A stretch of 64,000 nt of DNA from NCBI GenBank assembly GCA_965267245.1, contig OZ253939.1:744001-808000 (forward strand), written 5' to 3'. The number at the start of each line of letters is the position of its first letter. Position 1 is the stretch's first letter. Made by a program: the position numbers and the translations under genes. Positions 55,372 to 63,314 of the stretch are shown here, one piece after another. The notes below the pieces were generated by a model. That model saw only the letters and a list, made by a program, of their open reading frames with translations. It searched no databases and had not been told where the DNA came from. The stretch is from JANSWY01 sp965267245. Lineage in GTDB: Bacteria > Bacteroidota > Bacteroidia > Cytophagales > Cyclobacteriaceae.

Positions 55372-55905
55372 TTGGATTACATTGATTTTATGGACAATAG
55401 TACCTTACATACAGATCTCGAGATAGCTAAGGGAGACTTCTTTGTGAGGTTTGGACAGCAAAACTACAAGATTGGCAAGTTGCTGAAAGGTGTACTCCGT
55501 GGATTCATTATCAACAATGAAGGTGTAGACGTTACAACACATTTCTTTGTGGAAGAAGACCTTGTATCAGGCAATTACATACCCAATATCCCAGCAACTA
55601 TGAATATCCAGGCCGTTGAAGGTTGTACTATGTCAGTTGCTAATTACAAAGAGATATTTTCTCATGTCAATGATGATCCCCATTTGACAGAGGTGATTTT
55701 GGGCAACTTCCAAAAACTGAATCAACAGAACCATGCCAGGATTGAGGCACTTGTTTCAGGTGATGCCATGTCCAGGTACAAATGGTTTCTAAGTGAATAC
55801 CCCAATCTATTGAACAGAATTCCTCATTATTACATTGCCAGTTTCCTGGGGATCACCCCTACCCAACTCAGCAGAACCAGAAAAACGTTTTCTCAACAAA
55901 TGTAA
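55372..55905 (+). CDS. Crp/Fnr-family transcriptional regulator
   Basis: The 177-residue protein has a cNMP-binding-like barrel (IAKGDFFVRFGQQNYKIGKL, GVLRGFIINNEGVDVTTHFF) and a C-terminal winged helix (IPHYYIASFLGITPTQLSRT). The frame is closed by TAG just upstream and its first start is TTG at 55372 with AGAAGGA 5 bp before; ATG at 55390 is an alternative. The N-terminus is about 15 residues shorter than in the Crp/Fnr protein at 31934, which it resembles. cAMP contact residues are not kept, so the ligand is unknown. A START-like gene follows 64 bp after. Confidence 0.88.
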   Translation: MDYIDFMDNSTLHTDLEIAKGDFFVRFGQQNYKIGKLLKGVLRGFIINNEGVDVTTHFFVEEDLVSGNYIPNIPATMNIQAVEGCTMSVANYKEIFSHVNDDPHLTEVILGNFQKLNQQNHARIEALVSGDAMSRYKWFLSEYPNLLNRIPHYYIASFLGITPTQLSRTRKTFSQQM

Positions 55906-55969
55906 ATGCACTCCTTATTTCATCGATCTAGGTTTGTATTCAACTTTTATAAATCAAAAACTTAAAAAG

Positions 55970-56581
55970 ATGGATACAACAAAACTGATTTTCGGAGCAC
56001 TGTTTATGATGTGTTGGACATTGGCAAGCCAGGCACAACATAATAGTACACACCATGAGAACAATACATTTACAAACAAAAAAAGTCATCAAATGAGAAT
56101 TGAAGAACCTAAAAGAATTTCATACACCTTTGAACAAACAATTGAAGGTACTTTTGAGGAAATTATGCCCTTGTATTGCCCGGTAAGAGAAATTGATTGG
56201 TGCGAAAACTGGCAACCGATTAGAATCATAAGCTATTCAGGCCTTGTAGAAAAAGATTGCATTTTTATGACACCCCACAATGATAAAAATGATGTGTTTT
56301 GGATCGTCACGCAATATGATCTGGAAGCAGGAGAAGTTGAGATGTTACATCATATTCCAGGAGTATTAGTGACACGTTTAAACATTCGATTAACAGCAAA
56401 CACTGAAAACAAAACGAAAGCTTCAATTACCTATGCTAAAACATCATTAAGTGAATCAGGAGATAAGGTGCTCACTTCATTTACTAAAGAAAACTATGAT
56501 ATCATGATGGATTCCTGGGAACAAGCCATGAATCATTATTTAAAAACAGGTGAAATGCTTAGGGGGTTGCCGAATTTTTAA
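55970..56581 (+). CDS. SRPBCC (START-like) domain protein, secreted
   Basis: I start at the ATG at 55970 (MDTTKLIFGALFMMCWTLASQ), a signal peptide; a longer frame back to 55835 lies within the previous gene. The 203-residue protein has an SRPBCC fold: ISYTFEQTIEGTFEEIMPL, YCPVREIDWCENWQPIRIIS, WIVTQYDLEAGEVEMLHHIP and a C-terminal helix. It should bind a hydrophobic ligand in the envelope. It is 64 bp after a Crp/Fnr gene, the same order as at 31934-33631. Confidence 0.85.
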   Translation: MDTTKLIFGALFMMCWTLASQAQHNSTHHENNTFTNKKSHQMRIEEPKRISYTFEQTIEGTFEEIMPLYCPVREIDWCENWQPIRIISYSGLVEKDCIFMTPHNDKNDVFWIVTQYDLEAGEVEMLHHIPGVLVTRLNIRLTANTENKTKASITYAKTSLSESGDKVLTSFTKENYDIMMDSWEQAMNHYLKTGEMLRGLPNF

Positions 56582-56630
56582 GAATAGTTTATGTGCAGTC
56601 AATTGATTGTGGCTGCACTTACTCCGCTTT

Positions 56631-56807
56631 CTAAACCTCACATTTTCTTTGTTCTCTTTTAATAGCGAATACCAGTGCCGCTCCCAGCGCTAAACCAGCA
56701 CCAACTCCAATTGATAACCCAATTGCAAGGCTATTGGCCATAACGCCAAGGCTAATACCAATTCCTGTTCCAAATATTAACCCTAACGCGATGTAGTTGT
56801 TTTTCAT
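56631..56807 (-). CDS. 58-aa glycine-rich membrane peptide
   Basis: A short minus-strand frame from ATG at 56807 to TAG at 56631 encodes 58 residues. The sequence begins MKNNYIALGLIFGTGIGISLG and is strongly hydrophobic to residue 48, with Gly-Ala spacing (GLSIGVGAGLALGAALV) like a glycine zipper, then a charged tail AIKREQRKCEV. It is probably two short membrane helices or one long one. I recognise no named family; similar small glycine-zipper proteins are common in this phylum. Its upstream region carries a block closely related to that before the LytTR regulator at 58939, so it may be that regulator's target. Confidence 0.78.
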   Translation of the reverse strand: MKNNYIALGLIFGTGIGISLGVMANSLAIGLSIGVGAGLALGAALVFAIKREQRKCEV

Positions 56808-56854
56808 GTTGTGTGTTTTATTTAGTTAGTGTTGAATTTCCCTATTTTATTACA

Positions 56855-56929
56855 TTTCTCATAATACCTTCAATCCGGTACAAATGGTGACGAATGTTGG
56901 CAAATGATTCTTAATCTAATCAAAAATGA
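56855..56929 (-). promoter_or_regulatory. Conserved regulatory block, copy A
   Basis: This block begins 48 bp upstream of the 58-aa peptide gene and matches copy B at 58971-59045. An exact 27-bp core lies at 56903-56929 and the next about 50 bp toward the gene are also similar with one gap. It is a candidate LytTR binding region and promoter. Confidence 0.7.
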
Positions 56930-57032
56930 GAGAATTAAACAATTGAAGTTGTGAGACTATGATTATCCTCTCATGTTACAACTCTGCAGATAGCTCACTT
57001 AACTCATCTGGGATGATGGTTATTCCCAATTG

Positions 57033-58124
57033 TTATTTATTGATTTGGGATAAATAATTTTCAATTAGCTTTTTCCATTCATCATTCATGATCTCAGACA
57101 GTAATATTCTAATTAACTGTTCATTGAATTCTATTTTAGAATCATTTTCTTTAACTATAAAGAAAAACTGATGAATACCTTCAATTCCCTTTTTCATCAT
57201 AAGGTAATTCAGATAATCATAGCTGTTGAATTTGAAGGGTGCATTATTAACAACCATGCTTCGCTCATTCAGAACACTCAGATCAGCTGAATTAGTATAT
57301 GGATGAATTATTAATGGAGTCAATTTATTGAAGTTGATTATGGCATCTACCCCTTCACTATACAATACATTAAAACCAGAAATGATAGGTTTGTTTGAAA
57401 CGTCTGTTTGTTCAATTGGATACAAACCTTCTCGAACCTGAAGATCTTCTTCAACACGCAGTACCGGTATTGGATCACCAATTCTTTTTTCTAAAACATC
57501 AACTACGCTAATGTAATTAAGCGGCTTAGGATCATTTCTGATAAGGTGCCTCCTACCCATTATTACAAAAGCATTCCTTTTTTTATCGATTACTTCATAC
57601 CAAATTGAGGTAATGAAACTTAAATCTCTCCGGCCAAGCCAAGGGTAAAAATCAGTTGGTGACTCTACGCTTGACCAATCAATTGGTGGATCTGAAATAA
57701 CCACTCTAAACTTTTCGTTATCTGAAAGTTTGAGATTTGTGATTCGAATTTCATTAATGAGCAATTCTATAAGTGACGAATCACCAAGCTGTATTAAGGA
57801 GTTGGTTGCATTAAACCACACCTTTCGAACATTGCGATAATCACTTTTCTTTCCAGCAATATATTTATCCAGTACATCTTGATATCTTGAATTACCTAAT
57901 TCAAGCACAATATCATCTACCTTTTCCTGGAATTTGCTGTCATTGATTAACGCTACATAAAAGTTAAGCAACTCCAGCTTGTCATGTGATTCACCAAAAA
58001 AAACAATTGAAGTGGTGTCATAGGCTGAACTGATAGCTTCAATTGCATTAATTGGAAAGCGATATTGACCAATAAGGACAATATGATTCAATAGAAGTAA
58101 TTGAATTATTAAAAGTTTCTTCAT
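57033..58124 (-). CDS. Secreted protein with FGESHD motif, ChaN/erythromycin-esterase-like superfamily candidate
   Basis: The 363-residue protein has a signal peptide (MKKLLIIQLLLLNHIVLIGQ). The sequence FFGESHDKLELLNFYVALI (about 44-62) with DDIVLELGNSRYQD after it, and a late VIMGRRHLIR, resembles the metal or heme-binding and esterase-type GExxH motifs of the ChaN, TIKI and erythromycin-esterase superfamily, but the match is partial. A hydrolase or heme-handling function is possible, not shown. It lies 89 bp downstream of the membrane LytTR regulator on the same strand and could be in its operon. Confidence 0.7.
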   Translation of the reverse strand: MKKLLIIQLLLLNHIVLIGQYRFPINAIEAISSAYDTTSIVFFGESHDKLELLNFYVALINDSKFQEKVDDIVLELGNSRYQDVLDKYIAGKKSDYRNVRKVWFNATNSLIQLGDSSLIELLINEIRITNLKLSDNEKFRVVISDPPIDWSSVESPTDFYPWLGRRDLSFITSIWYEVIDKKRNAFVIMGRRHLIRNDPKPLNYISVVDVLEKRIGDPIPVLRVEEDLQVREGLYPIEQTDVSNKPIISGFNVLYSEGVDAIINFNKLTPLIIHPYTNSADLSVLNERSMVVNNAPFKFNSYDYLNYLMMKKGIEGIHQFFFIVKENDSKIEFNEQLIRILLSEIMNDEWKKLIENYLSQINK

Positions 58125-58213
58125 GGCTTTTTTAGAACCAATGAAGCTCTCCAGACGGGCTCAAACCAAAAAAAGTAGACCAAATGACTGAGTCTGAAGA
58201 CGAAAATTTACTT

Positions 58214-58939
58214 TTATAGACGAATGCCAAGTTTTTCTACGACATCCTGTTTGAATGTTTTACCTATGGGGATTTTTTTGTTTTCAATGACAAGCGTATT
58301 ACCAACCACTTTACTAATACAATTTAGGTTGACAATAAATGACTTCTGAACTCGCATGAATTCATCATCATTCAATTCGTTTTCAAAGCTTTGAAGAGTT
58401 CTTTTAGTAATAAGAACTTCACTTTTGGTATATATTTTCACATAATCCTTTAGTCCTTCAATAAAAAGTATATCAGAGGGTATGACTCGTACTAACTGTT
58501 TATCTGTTTTGATGAAAATCGTCTTTGATTCTGCTTCTCTTTTATTTTTGGTCCCAATATAGAAGATCACCTCGTTTAGTAATAGGAATATGAAGTATCC
58601 TTTGAAAAGAGATGCATAAGCTTTCAGACCCGTACCTTCATAGGTAATTACTGTAGAAGAGTAATCGAACAAGCCAGCTATGGCCCACCACCAAGCTCTT
58701 TCGAATGCTATTTTTGAAATACAGAGGATGATAGCACTGAATATTAGAAAAGGGATTTTCCAGTTATTATACCAACTCTTTTCTTGAAAATATGAATGGA
58801 ATTTATAGAAAAGAATCAGTGGGATAAAATAGTAGAAAGCAAACGTTCCAAAAATAACTGGATCCGTATTTCTTGGAGCTTCCAGTAGGATCCATATTAA
58901 AATGAAAAATGTCCAAAATATTAATTTATTGCGATTCAA
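58214..58939 (-). CDS. Membrane LytTR-domain transcriptional regulator
   Basis: The 241-residue protein has four membrane segments (residues 5-127) and a C-terminal LytTR DNA-binding domain (138-241): IFIKTDKQLVRVIPSDILFI, GLKDYVKIYTKSEVL, FMRVQKSFIVNLNCISKV and KIPIGKTFKQDV. There is no receiver domain, so a membrane signal is likely passed straight to DNA. The start is TTG at 58939; no ATG or GTG occurs between it and an upstream TAG in this frame. A conserved block at 58971-59045, shared with the 58-aa peptide gene, lies just upstream, so autoregulation is likely. Confidence 0.88.
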   Translation of the reverse strand: MNRNKLIFWTFFILIWILLEAPRNTDPVIFGTFAFYYFIPLILFYKFHSYFQEKSWYNNWKIPFLIFSAIILCISKIAFERAWWWAIAGLFDYSSTVITYEGTGLKAYASLFKGYFIFLLLNEVIFYIGTKNKREAESKTIFIKTDKQLVRVIPSDILFIEGLKDYVKIYTKSEVLITKRTLQSFENELNDDEFMRVQKSFIVNLNCISKVVGNTLVIENKKIPIGKTFKQDVVEKLGIRL

Positions 58940-58970
58940 TTGCGACGGGTTAATGGATAATTCAAAAGGT

Positions 58971-59045
58971 TTCTCCTAATACCGTACAATCAGGTACTGT
59001 TGGTGACAAGTTTTGATTAATGATTCTTAATCTAATCAAAAATGA
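58971..59045 (-). promoter_or_regulatory. Conserved regulatory block, copy B
   Basis: The block lies 32-106 bp upstream of the LytTR start and matches copy A. The exact 27-bp core is 59019-59045, with GTCACCA at the same spacing and about 26 of 31 following positions shared. It may hold LytTR half-sites such as ACTGTTGGT on the plus strand. Confidence 0.7.
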
Positions 59046-59210
59046 TCGAAATCTACGTTATTGTTATCGTTCATTTTGATCAAACTGGATTTTTCATTTC
59101 AAATACTTTTGTAATAAAACTTCTCAGAAAACACCTCCTCATCTCCCCTGTGAAAGAATTAATATTTCTCAGATGATCGGATGTCTTTACTTCTAAAACG
59201 TGAACTGGCA

Positions 59211-60017
59211 TCACATGTAAATTTGGTAGTAAATCAGATCTCCGGTAAAAGTAGTCTTTACTTGATAACCACCACTATCTTTTTCAACAATGAAAGTCCA
59301 ATACCCAAAATGGCCTTCTTTGGCTTGAAAACATAGGCCATCATTTTTGTATCCGTCAATAAGTGCCTGATATTCCTTCTTACAATCAGTTAATCTTGTC
59401 TCATCACTTTTGATGTTGTCTAGTCCTGAAATAATTTTCTTCAACTGATCAATGTCCACTGGTTCCATTCCCAAGACATCATTAAACAGTATTTGTATCA
59501 AGTTTACTATTGCTTGATAGTCATTCTTATAGTCTAATAATGCAATGAGCTTATTTAAGTTTGAATCTAAATTGACAAGCTTAGTCAGTTCATTATTGGG
59601 TTGACTGTTTTCATCGAATTCGACTTCATTAGTATCATGGTGCCAGAATGCCTGAATAGAATTGTGCATGTAGTACACCTCATCACCAAACGAAAAATGT
59701 GTAATTAAACTGTCATTTAATGTCGTGAAGCGTACTGCGAAAGGTACATATTGCTGCCCATCACCAAATGAAAAATAGGTCAATTTATATTGGCCCGGAT
59801 GAATAACAATTTGTTTGTTGAGATGCTTTCTATTCAAATCGAGATACATTTCGAATTCTTTATCCCAATATTTGCCTTGTTTATTGAATACTTTTGAAAC
59901 AGTTTGTTTTAATAGTGAATCAGCTTCATTATACTTCACATCCGCTGAATCTTTGGACTGTTCCTGACACGAAAATGCCAAAAAACCTAGTAGACAAACT
60001 CGAAAAGTCTTACCCAT
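59211..60017 (-). CDS. Lipoprotein of unknown function
   Basis: I start at ATG 60017 (MGKTFRVCLLGFLAFSC), 11 codons after a longer alternative that overlaps the previous gene; Cys17 is the lipid site. The mature 250 residues include beta-rich stretches (IVIHPGQYKLTYFSFGDG, LITHFSFGDEVYYMHNS) and a helical middle (VNLIQILFNDVLG). I recognise no family. It lies 22 bp downstream of a 61-residue helical protein and probably shares its transcript. Confidence 0.8.
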   Translation of the reverse strand: MGKTFRVCLLGFLAFSCQEQSKDSADVKYNEADSLLKQTVSKVFNKQGKYWDKEFEMYLDLNRKHLNKQIVIHPGQYKLTYFSFGDGQQYVPFAVRFTTLNDSLITHFSFGDEVYYMHNSIQAFWHHDTNEVEFDENSQPNNELTKLVNLDSNLNKLIALLDYKNDYQAIVNLIQILFNDVLGMEPVDIDQLKKIISGLDNIKSDETRLTDCKKEYQALIDGYKNDGLCFQAKEGHFGYWTFIVEKDSGGYQVKTTFTGDLIYYQIYM

Positions 60018-60039
60018 CAATAGATAATATTGGAGTATC

Positions 60040-60225
60040 TCATTTCTCATTTTCTGAGATTATGTGTTGCAATTGTTCTATTAACAACTGTTTTTGGGTC
60101 AAGTCTGTCCGCTTTTGGTCCAGGGGTTGCCCCTTAAATTCTTCCAATTGGAGCGACACTTTATACATCATGTCTTCAAGGCTTTCCAGAAGAATAGGTT
60201 TGAATATGGCTTCCAATTTTATCAT
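60040..60225 (-). CDS. Small helical protein of unknown function
   Basis: The 61-residue cytoplasmic protein is rich in Leu, Gln and Glu (MIKLEAIFKPILLESLEDMM, KVSLQLEEFKGQPL, QLLIEQLQHIISENEK) and is predicted to be helical, possibly a coiled coil. No family is recognised. The ATG is normal and the composition looks coding. It is the first gene before the lipoprotein at 60017 and 146 bp downstream of the LytTR response regulator. Confidence 0.6.
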   Translation of the reverse strand: MIKLEAIFKPILLESLEDMMYKVSLQLEEFKGQPLDQKRTDLTQKQLLIEQLQHIISENEK

Positions 60226-60371
60226 TTCTGTTGATTGTTTGGTGGTTTATATTCAGTTCCATTAAAGATAATAGTGAAAGCACGAGGATAAAAAAAGATT
60301 TAACGAATGCTAAACCTGGAATATGGTTTTATGAATCTTTTAAAGTTTTCTATTCTAGTTCATACCTCATC

Positions 60372-61070
60372 CTACCCCCCTATCAACCTATTCACACTAC
60401 TCTTATAGGTCTGACCAATCGGCACCTGGTGATCTCCAATAAAAATACGATTGCCTTCTATTCTATTGATGTGTTGTAACGCCACTATGAATGACTTATG
60501 TACTCTCAGGAAATCTCCTGAAGGTAGCGTTTCCTCGTAGTGGGAAATCTTTTCATGACTGATAATGGTTTCGTTTTTGAGGATTAGCTTGGTGTAATTG
60601 CCATAGGCTTCTACCAGCATGATTTCATTGGAGTTGATTTGGTGATATTGCTTGTCTCCTTTTACAAAGAAACGATGCTCAGCAGATACAGCATTTGATT
60701 CAGGACTGTTTTGAGATGTTGGTGCTTCAATGGCTTTATTGACTGCCTTCACAAACCGTTCAAAACCAAAAGGTTTTACAAGGTAATCGACAACATTGAG
60801 TTCATATCCTTCCAGGGCAAATTCTTTATAAGCAGAAGTGACAATTACCTTCGGCGGATCAACCAGGGTGCGTAAAAACTCAAATCCTTTCAACTTTGGC
60901 ATGTTTAGGTCCAAAAACATCAAATCCACCTTAGATTGGTTTAGGTATTGCATCGCCTCCATGGCATTGTAGCAGTTTTTTTGGAGCTCAAGATGTGGAA
61001 GCATCCCGCAGAACTCTTCAATTACGTCGTGAGCCAATGGCTCGTCATCTACGATGATGTATTTGATCAT
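60372..61070 (-). CDS. LytTR-type response regulator
   Basis: The 232-residue protein has a receiver domain (1-120) with phosphoacceptor Asp54 in LMFLDLNMPKLKG and Lys in YLVKPFGFERFV, and a LytTR DNA-binding domain (about 133-232) with EIMLVEAYGNYTKLIL and FLRVHKSFIVALQHINRI. It is the partner of the histidine kinase at 61067, with a 4-bp overlap that suggests coupled translation. It should bind direct-repeat LytTR sites, possibly in the divergent region before the ABC transporter genes. Confidence 0.95.
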   Translation of the reverse strand: MIKYIIVDDEPLAHDVIEEFCGMLPHLELQKNCYNAMEAMQYLNQSKVDLMFLDLNMPKLKGFEFLRTLVDPPKVIVTSAYKEFALEGYELNVVDYLVKPFGFERFVKAVNKAIEAPTSQNSPESNAVSAEHRFFVKGDKQYHQINSNEIMLVEAYGNYTKLILKNETIISHEKISHYEETLPSGDFLRVHKSFIVALQHINRIEGNRIFIGDHQVPIGQTYKSSVNRLIGG

Positions 61071-62197
61071 TCCGGTTGGAGTGTTAAATCAGTATGGAAG
61101 ATATTGCCTTCCTCACTTATTTTCAAGGTATGTCGCTTTGGATAAAGTAAATTCAATCTTCTTTGGAGGTTTTTGAGTCCTATCCCCTGCTCATTTGCTG
61201 CTCTGGATACCGGATCGAAGTTATTAGTGAGTGAAAAGTGGATTTCTTCTTCATTACCGGTCAGTTCAATCTTCAAAAAAGCTCCTTCAGACTGTGATTC
61301 AATTCCATGTTTGAAAGCATTTTCCAACAAATTGATAAACAACAAGGGAGCTACTCTCAGTTCACCATCAATGTCATGATCAAATGTAATATCCACTTCT
61401 TTTTTGTAGCGGATCTTGTGTAATTCAATGTAGTTATTGAGGTAAGTGATCTCTTCCTTGATTGGCACCAATGGATTTTCTCCTTCATAGATTGTGTATC
61501 GCATCATTTCTGATAGTTTCAGGATCACTTCAGGTGCTTTTTCTGATTGTTTGATCGTGAGTGAGTATAGGTTGTTGAGCGTATTAAAGAAAAAATGTGG
61601 ATTGATTTGTGCTCTTAACAATGCTAATTCAGTATTAGCTTTATCGGATTGTAAGCTCCTCACCCATCTCCATTGTTCATACACCCAAATTACTATCAAC
61701 ACCGGAATGGGTAGAAAGAACAAAAGAAGTGCCGTCTCCTTCTTCTCAGCCCAGTAAACCTCAAAACTAGGAGTAGACAAGCGGACGTAAATGAAATAAC
61801 CAAGAATTAGTGCATAAGTCGCTATGATGTATTTACTGTACTTCAGAAAGAATTTTGGTACAACAGTATAAACCACAGTCAACCAAAAGGCAGTTATCAA
61901 TGTAATGGTCAAGGGATTATCTGGCATCTCCATGTTTTGGTCCATCACAAGGGTCAGGATAAAAAATACCACGAGCCCCACTATTTTGAATACAGTTGAT
62001 CGATTAGAAACAAGCTTCTTCCAACCAAAAACAGGTAAACTGATCACTCCCCACCACATGATGAATAAAATAGTATTCTCTGTTACGTGTTTAGGTTCAA
62101 TCAATAGAAAACCTATTTGACTTAGGACAAGAACCAGGACTGCAGTGATCAACAATGAGATCCCGGCTTGCTTCAATATCTGTTGGTACTTTTTCAT
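61067..62197 (-). CDS. LytS-type sensor histidine kinase
   Basis: The 376-residue kinase has about five to six membrane segments (12-175) and the His_kinase domain of the LytS/YehU class. The phosphoacceptor His201 is in LLRAQINPHFFFNTLNNL; the ATPase part has APLLFINLLENAFKHGIE and GIGLKNLQRRLNLLY. It should signal to the LytTR response regulator encoded next and overlapping by 4 bp. It is divergent from the ABC transporter genes at 62415, a common arrangement for sensing and exporting a compound. Confidence 0.94.
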   Translation of the reverse strand: MKKYQQILKQAGISLLITAVLVLVLSQIGFLLIEPKHVTENTILFIMWWGVISLPVFGWKKLVSNRSTVFKIVGLVVFFILTLVMDQNMEMPDNPLTITLITAFWLTVVYTVVPKFFLKYSKYIIATYALILGYFIYVRLSTPSFEVYWAEKKETALLLFFLPIPVLIVIWVYEQWRWVRSLQSDKANTELALLRAQINPHFFFNTLNNLYSLTIKQSEKAPEVILKLSEMMRYTIYEGENPLVPIKEEITYLNNYIELHKIRYKKEVDITFDHDIDGELRVAPLLFINLLENAFKHGIESQSEGAFLKIELTGNEEEIHFSLTNNFDPVSRAANEQGIGLKNLQRRLNLLYPKRHTLKISEEGNIFHTDLTLQPE

Positions 62198-62414
62198 TAC
62201 TCCAATATTAGCCGATTAGTCAGCTACCGAAAAATGATTTTGACAAACACCAGCATTATTGACACATACCCTCCAGTTTTCAGGACGTAATTGGTTTGAC
62301 ATCATTTTCATATTGTTTGTCTCAATAACCACTAAGGTCAACATATTAATTTCTATACCCTGTTTTCAGCAAATAAATTCGTCAGCGATACTTCAACGTC
62401 AAAAACTGAAAAAC

Positions 62415-63314
62415 ATGAATGAACTTATCATTAAGAACTTATCAAAGACTTATCCAAACGGTGTAAAAGCACTGGATAATGTTTCTCTTTCTATCAGCAA
62501 CGGTATGTTTGGTCTGCTAGGCGCCAATGGAGCTGGTAAATCATCACTAATGCGTACCATTGCTACCTTGCAAGATGCTACAAGTGGTCAAATAACCTTC
62601 AATGGAACTGATATTGGTAAATCCCCAAACCTCATTAGGAAACAATTGGGGTATCTCCCTCAGGAATTCGGAGCATACCCTAAAATCTCAGCAGAACGAT
62701 TGCTGGATCATATTGCTGTTTTAAAAGGAATCATCAACAAATCAGAACGTAAAGCCCAGGTCCATGCCTTGTTACAACAGGTCAATTTATTCCAGCACAG
62801 GAGAAAACCAGTAACAACCTATTCAGGTGGCATGCGCCAAAGATTTGGAATTGCCCAGGCATTATTGGGTGATCCTCAAATCATTATAGTGGACGAACCT
62901 ACAGCAGGACTTGATCCTCAGGAAAGAAACAGGTTCCTCAACTTGCTAAGTGAGATTGGAGAAAATGTGATTGTGATACTTTCTACACACATCGTTGAAG
63001 ATGTTCGCGATCTATGCAAGAAAATGGCCATTTTATCTTCCGGGAAGGTCATTTTAGAAGGAAATCCACAAGAACTGATCAGGACTATCGATGGCCGATT
63101 ATGGAGCCGGGTGATCAATAAGCAGGATTTGAGTGCTCACGAAAAAGCTTTCAATGTGATTTCATCCAAACTGGTATCAGGTGAAACACAAATCCGCGTG
63201 CTTGCTGATGCCATTCCTGGCAATGGTTTTGAAGCACAAAATCCGGGTTTGGAAGACCTGTACTTTGCCACTATTGCTAATCTTGAATCTTTAAAAACTC
63301 CTCAACATGCTTAA
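62415..63314 (+). CDS. ABC transporter ATP-binding protein
   Basis: The 299-residue protein starts at ATG 62415 (MNELIIKNLSKTYPNGVKAL); a longer frame from 62259 is less likely. It has Walker A GANGAGKSS, the Q-loop LPQEFG, signature YSGGMRQRFG, Walker B IIIVDEPTAGLD and the His switch LSTHI. The C-terminal extension (about 230-299) is typical of drug or lipid export type ATPases. Its stop overlaps the permease start by 8 bp, so the two make one transporter in an operon divergent from the LytS/LytTR pair. Confidence 0.95.
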   Translation: MNELIIKNLSKTYPNGVKALDNVSLSISNGMFGLLGANGAGKSSLMRTIATLQDATSGQITFNGTDIGKSPNLIRKQLGYLPQEFGAYPKISAERLLDHIAVLKGIINKSERKAQVHALLQQVNLFQHRRKPVTTYSGGMRQRFGIAQALLGDPQIIIVDEPTAGLDPQERNRFLNLLSEIGENVIVILSTHIVEDVRDLCKKMAILSSGKVILEGNPQELIRTIDGRLWSRVINKQDLSAHEKAFNVISSKLVSGETQIRVLADAIPGNGFEAQNPGLEDLYFATIANLESLKTPQHA

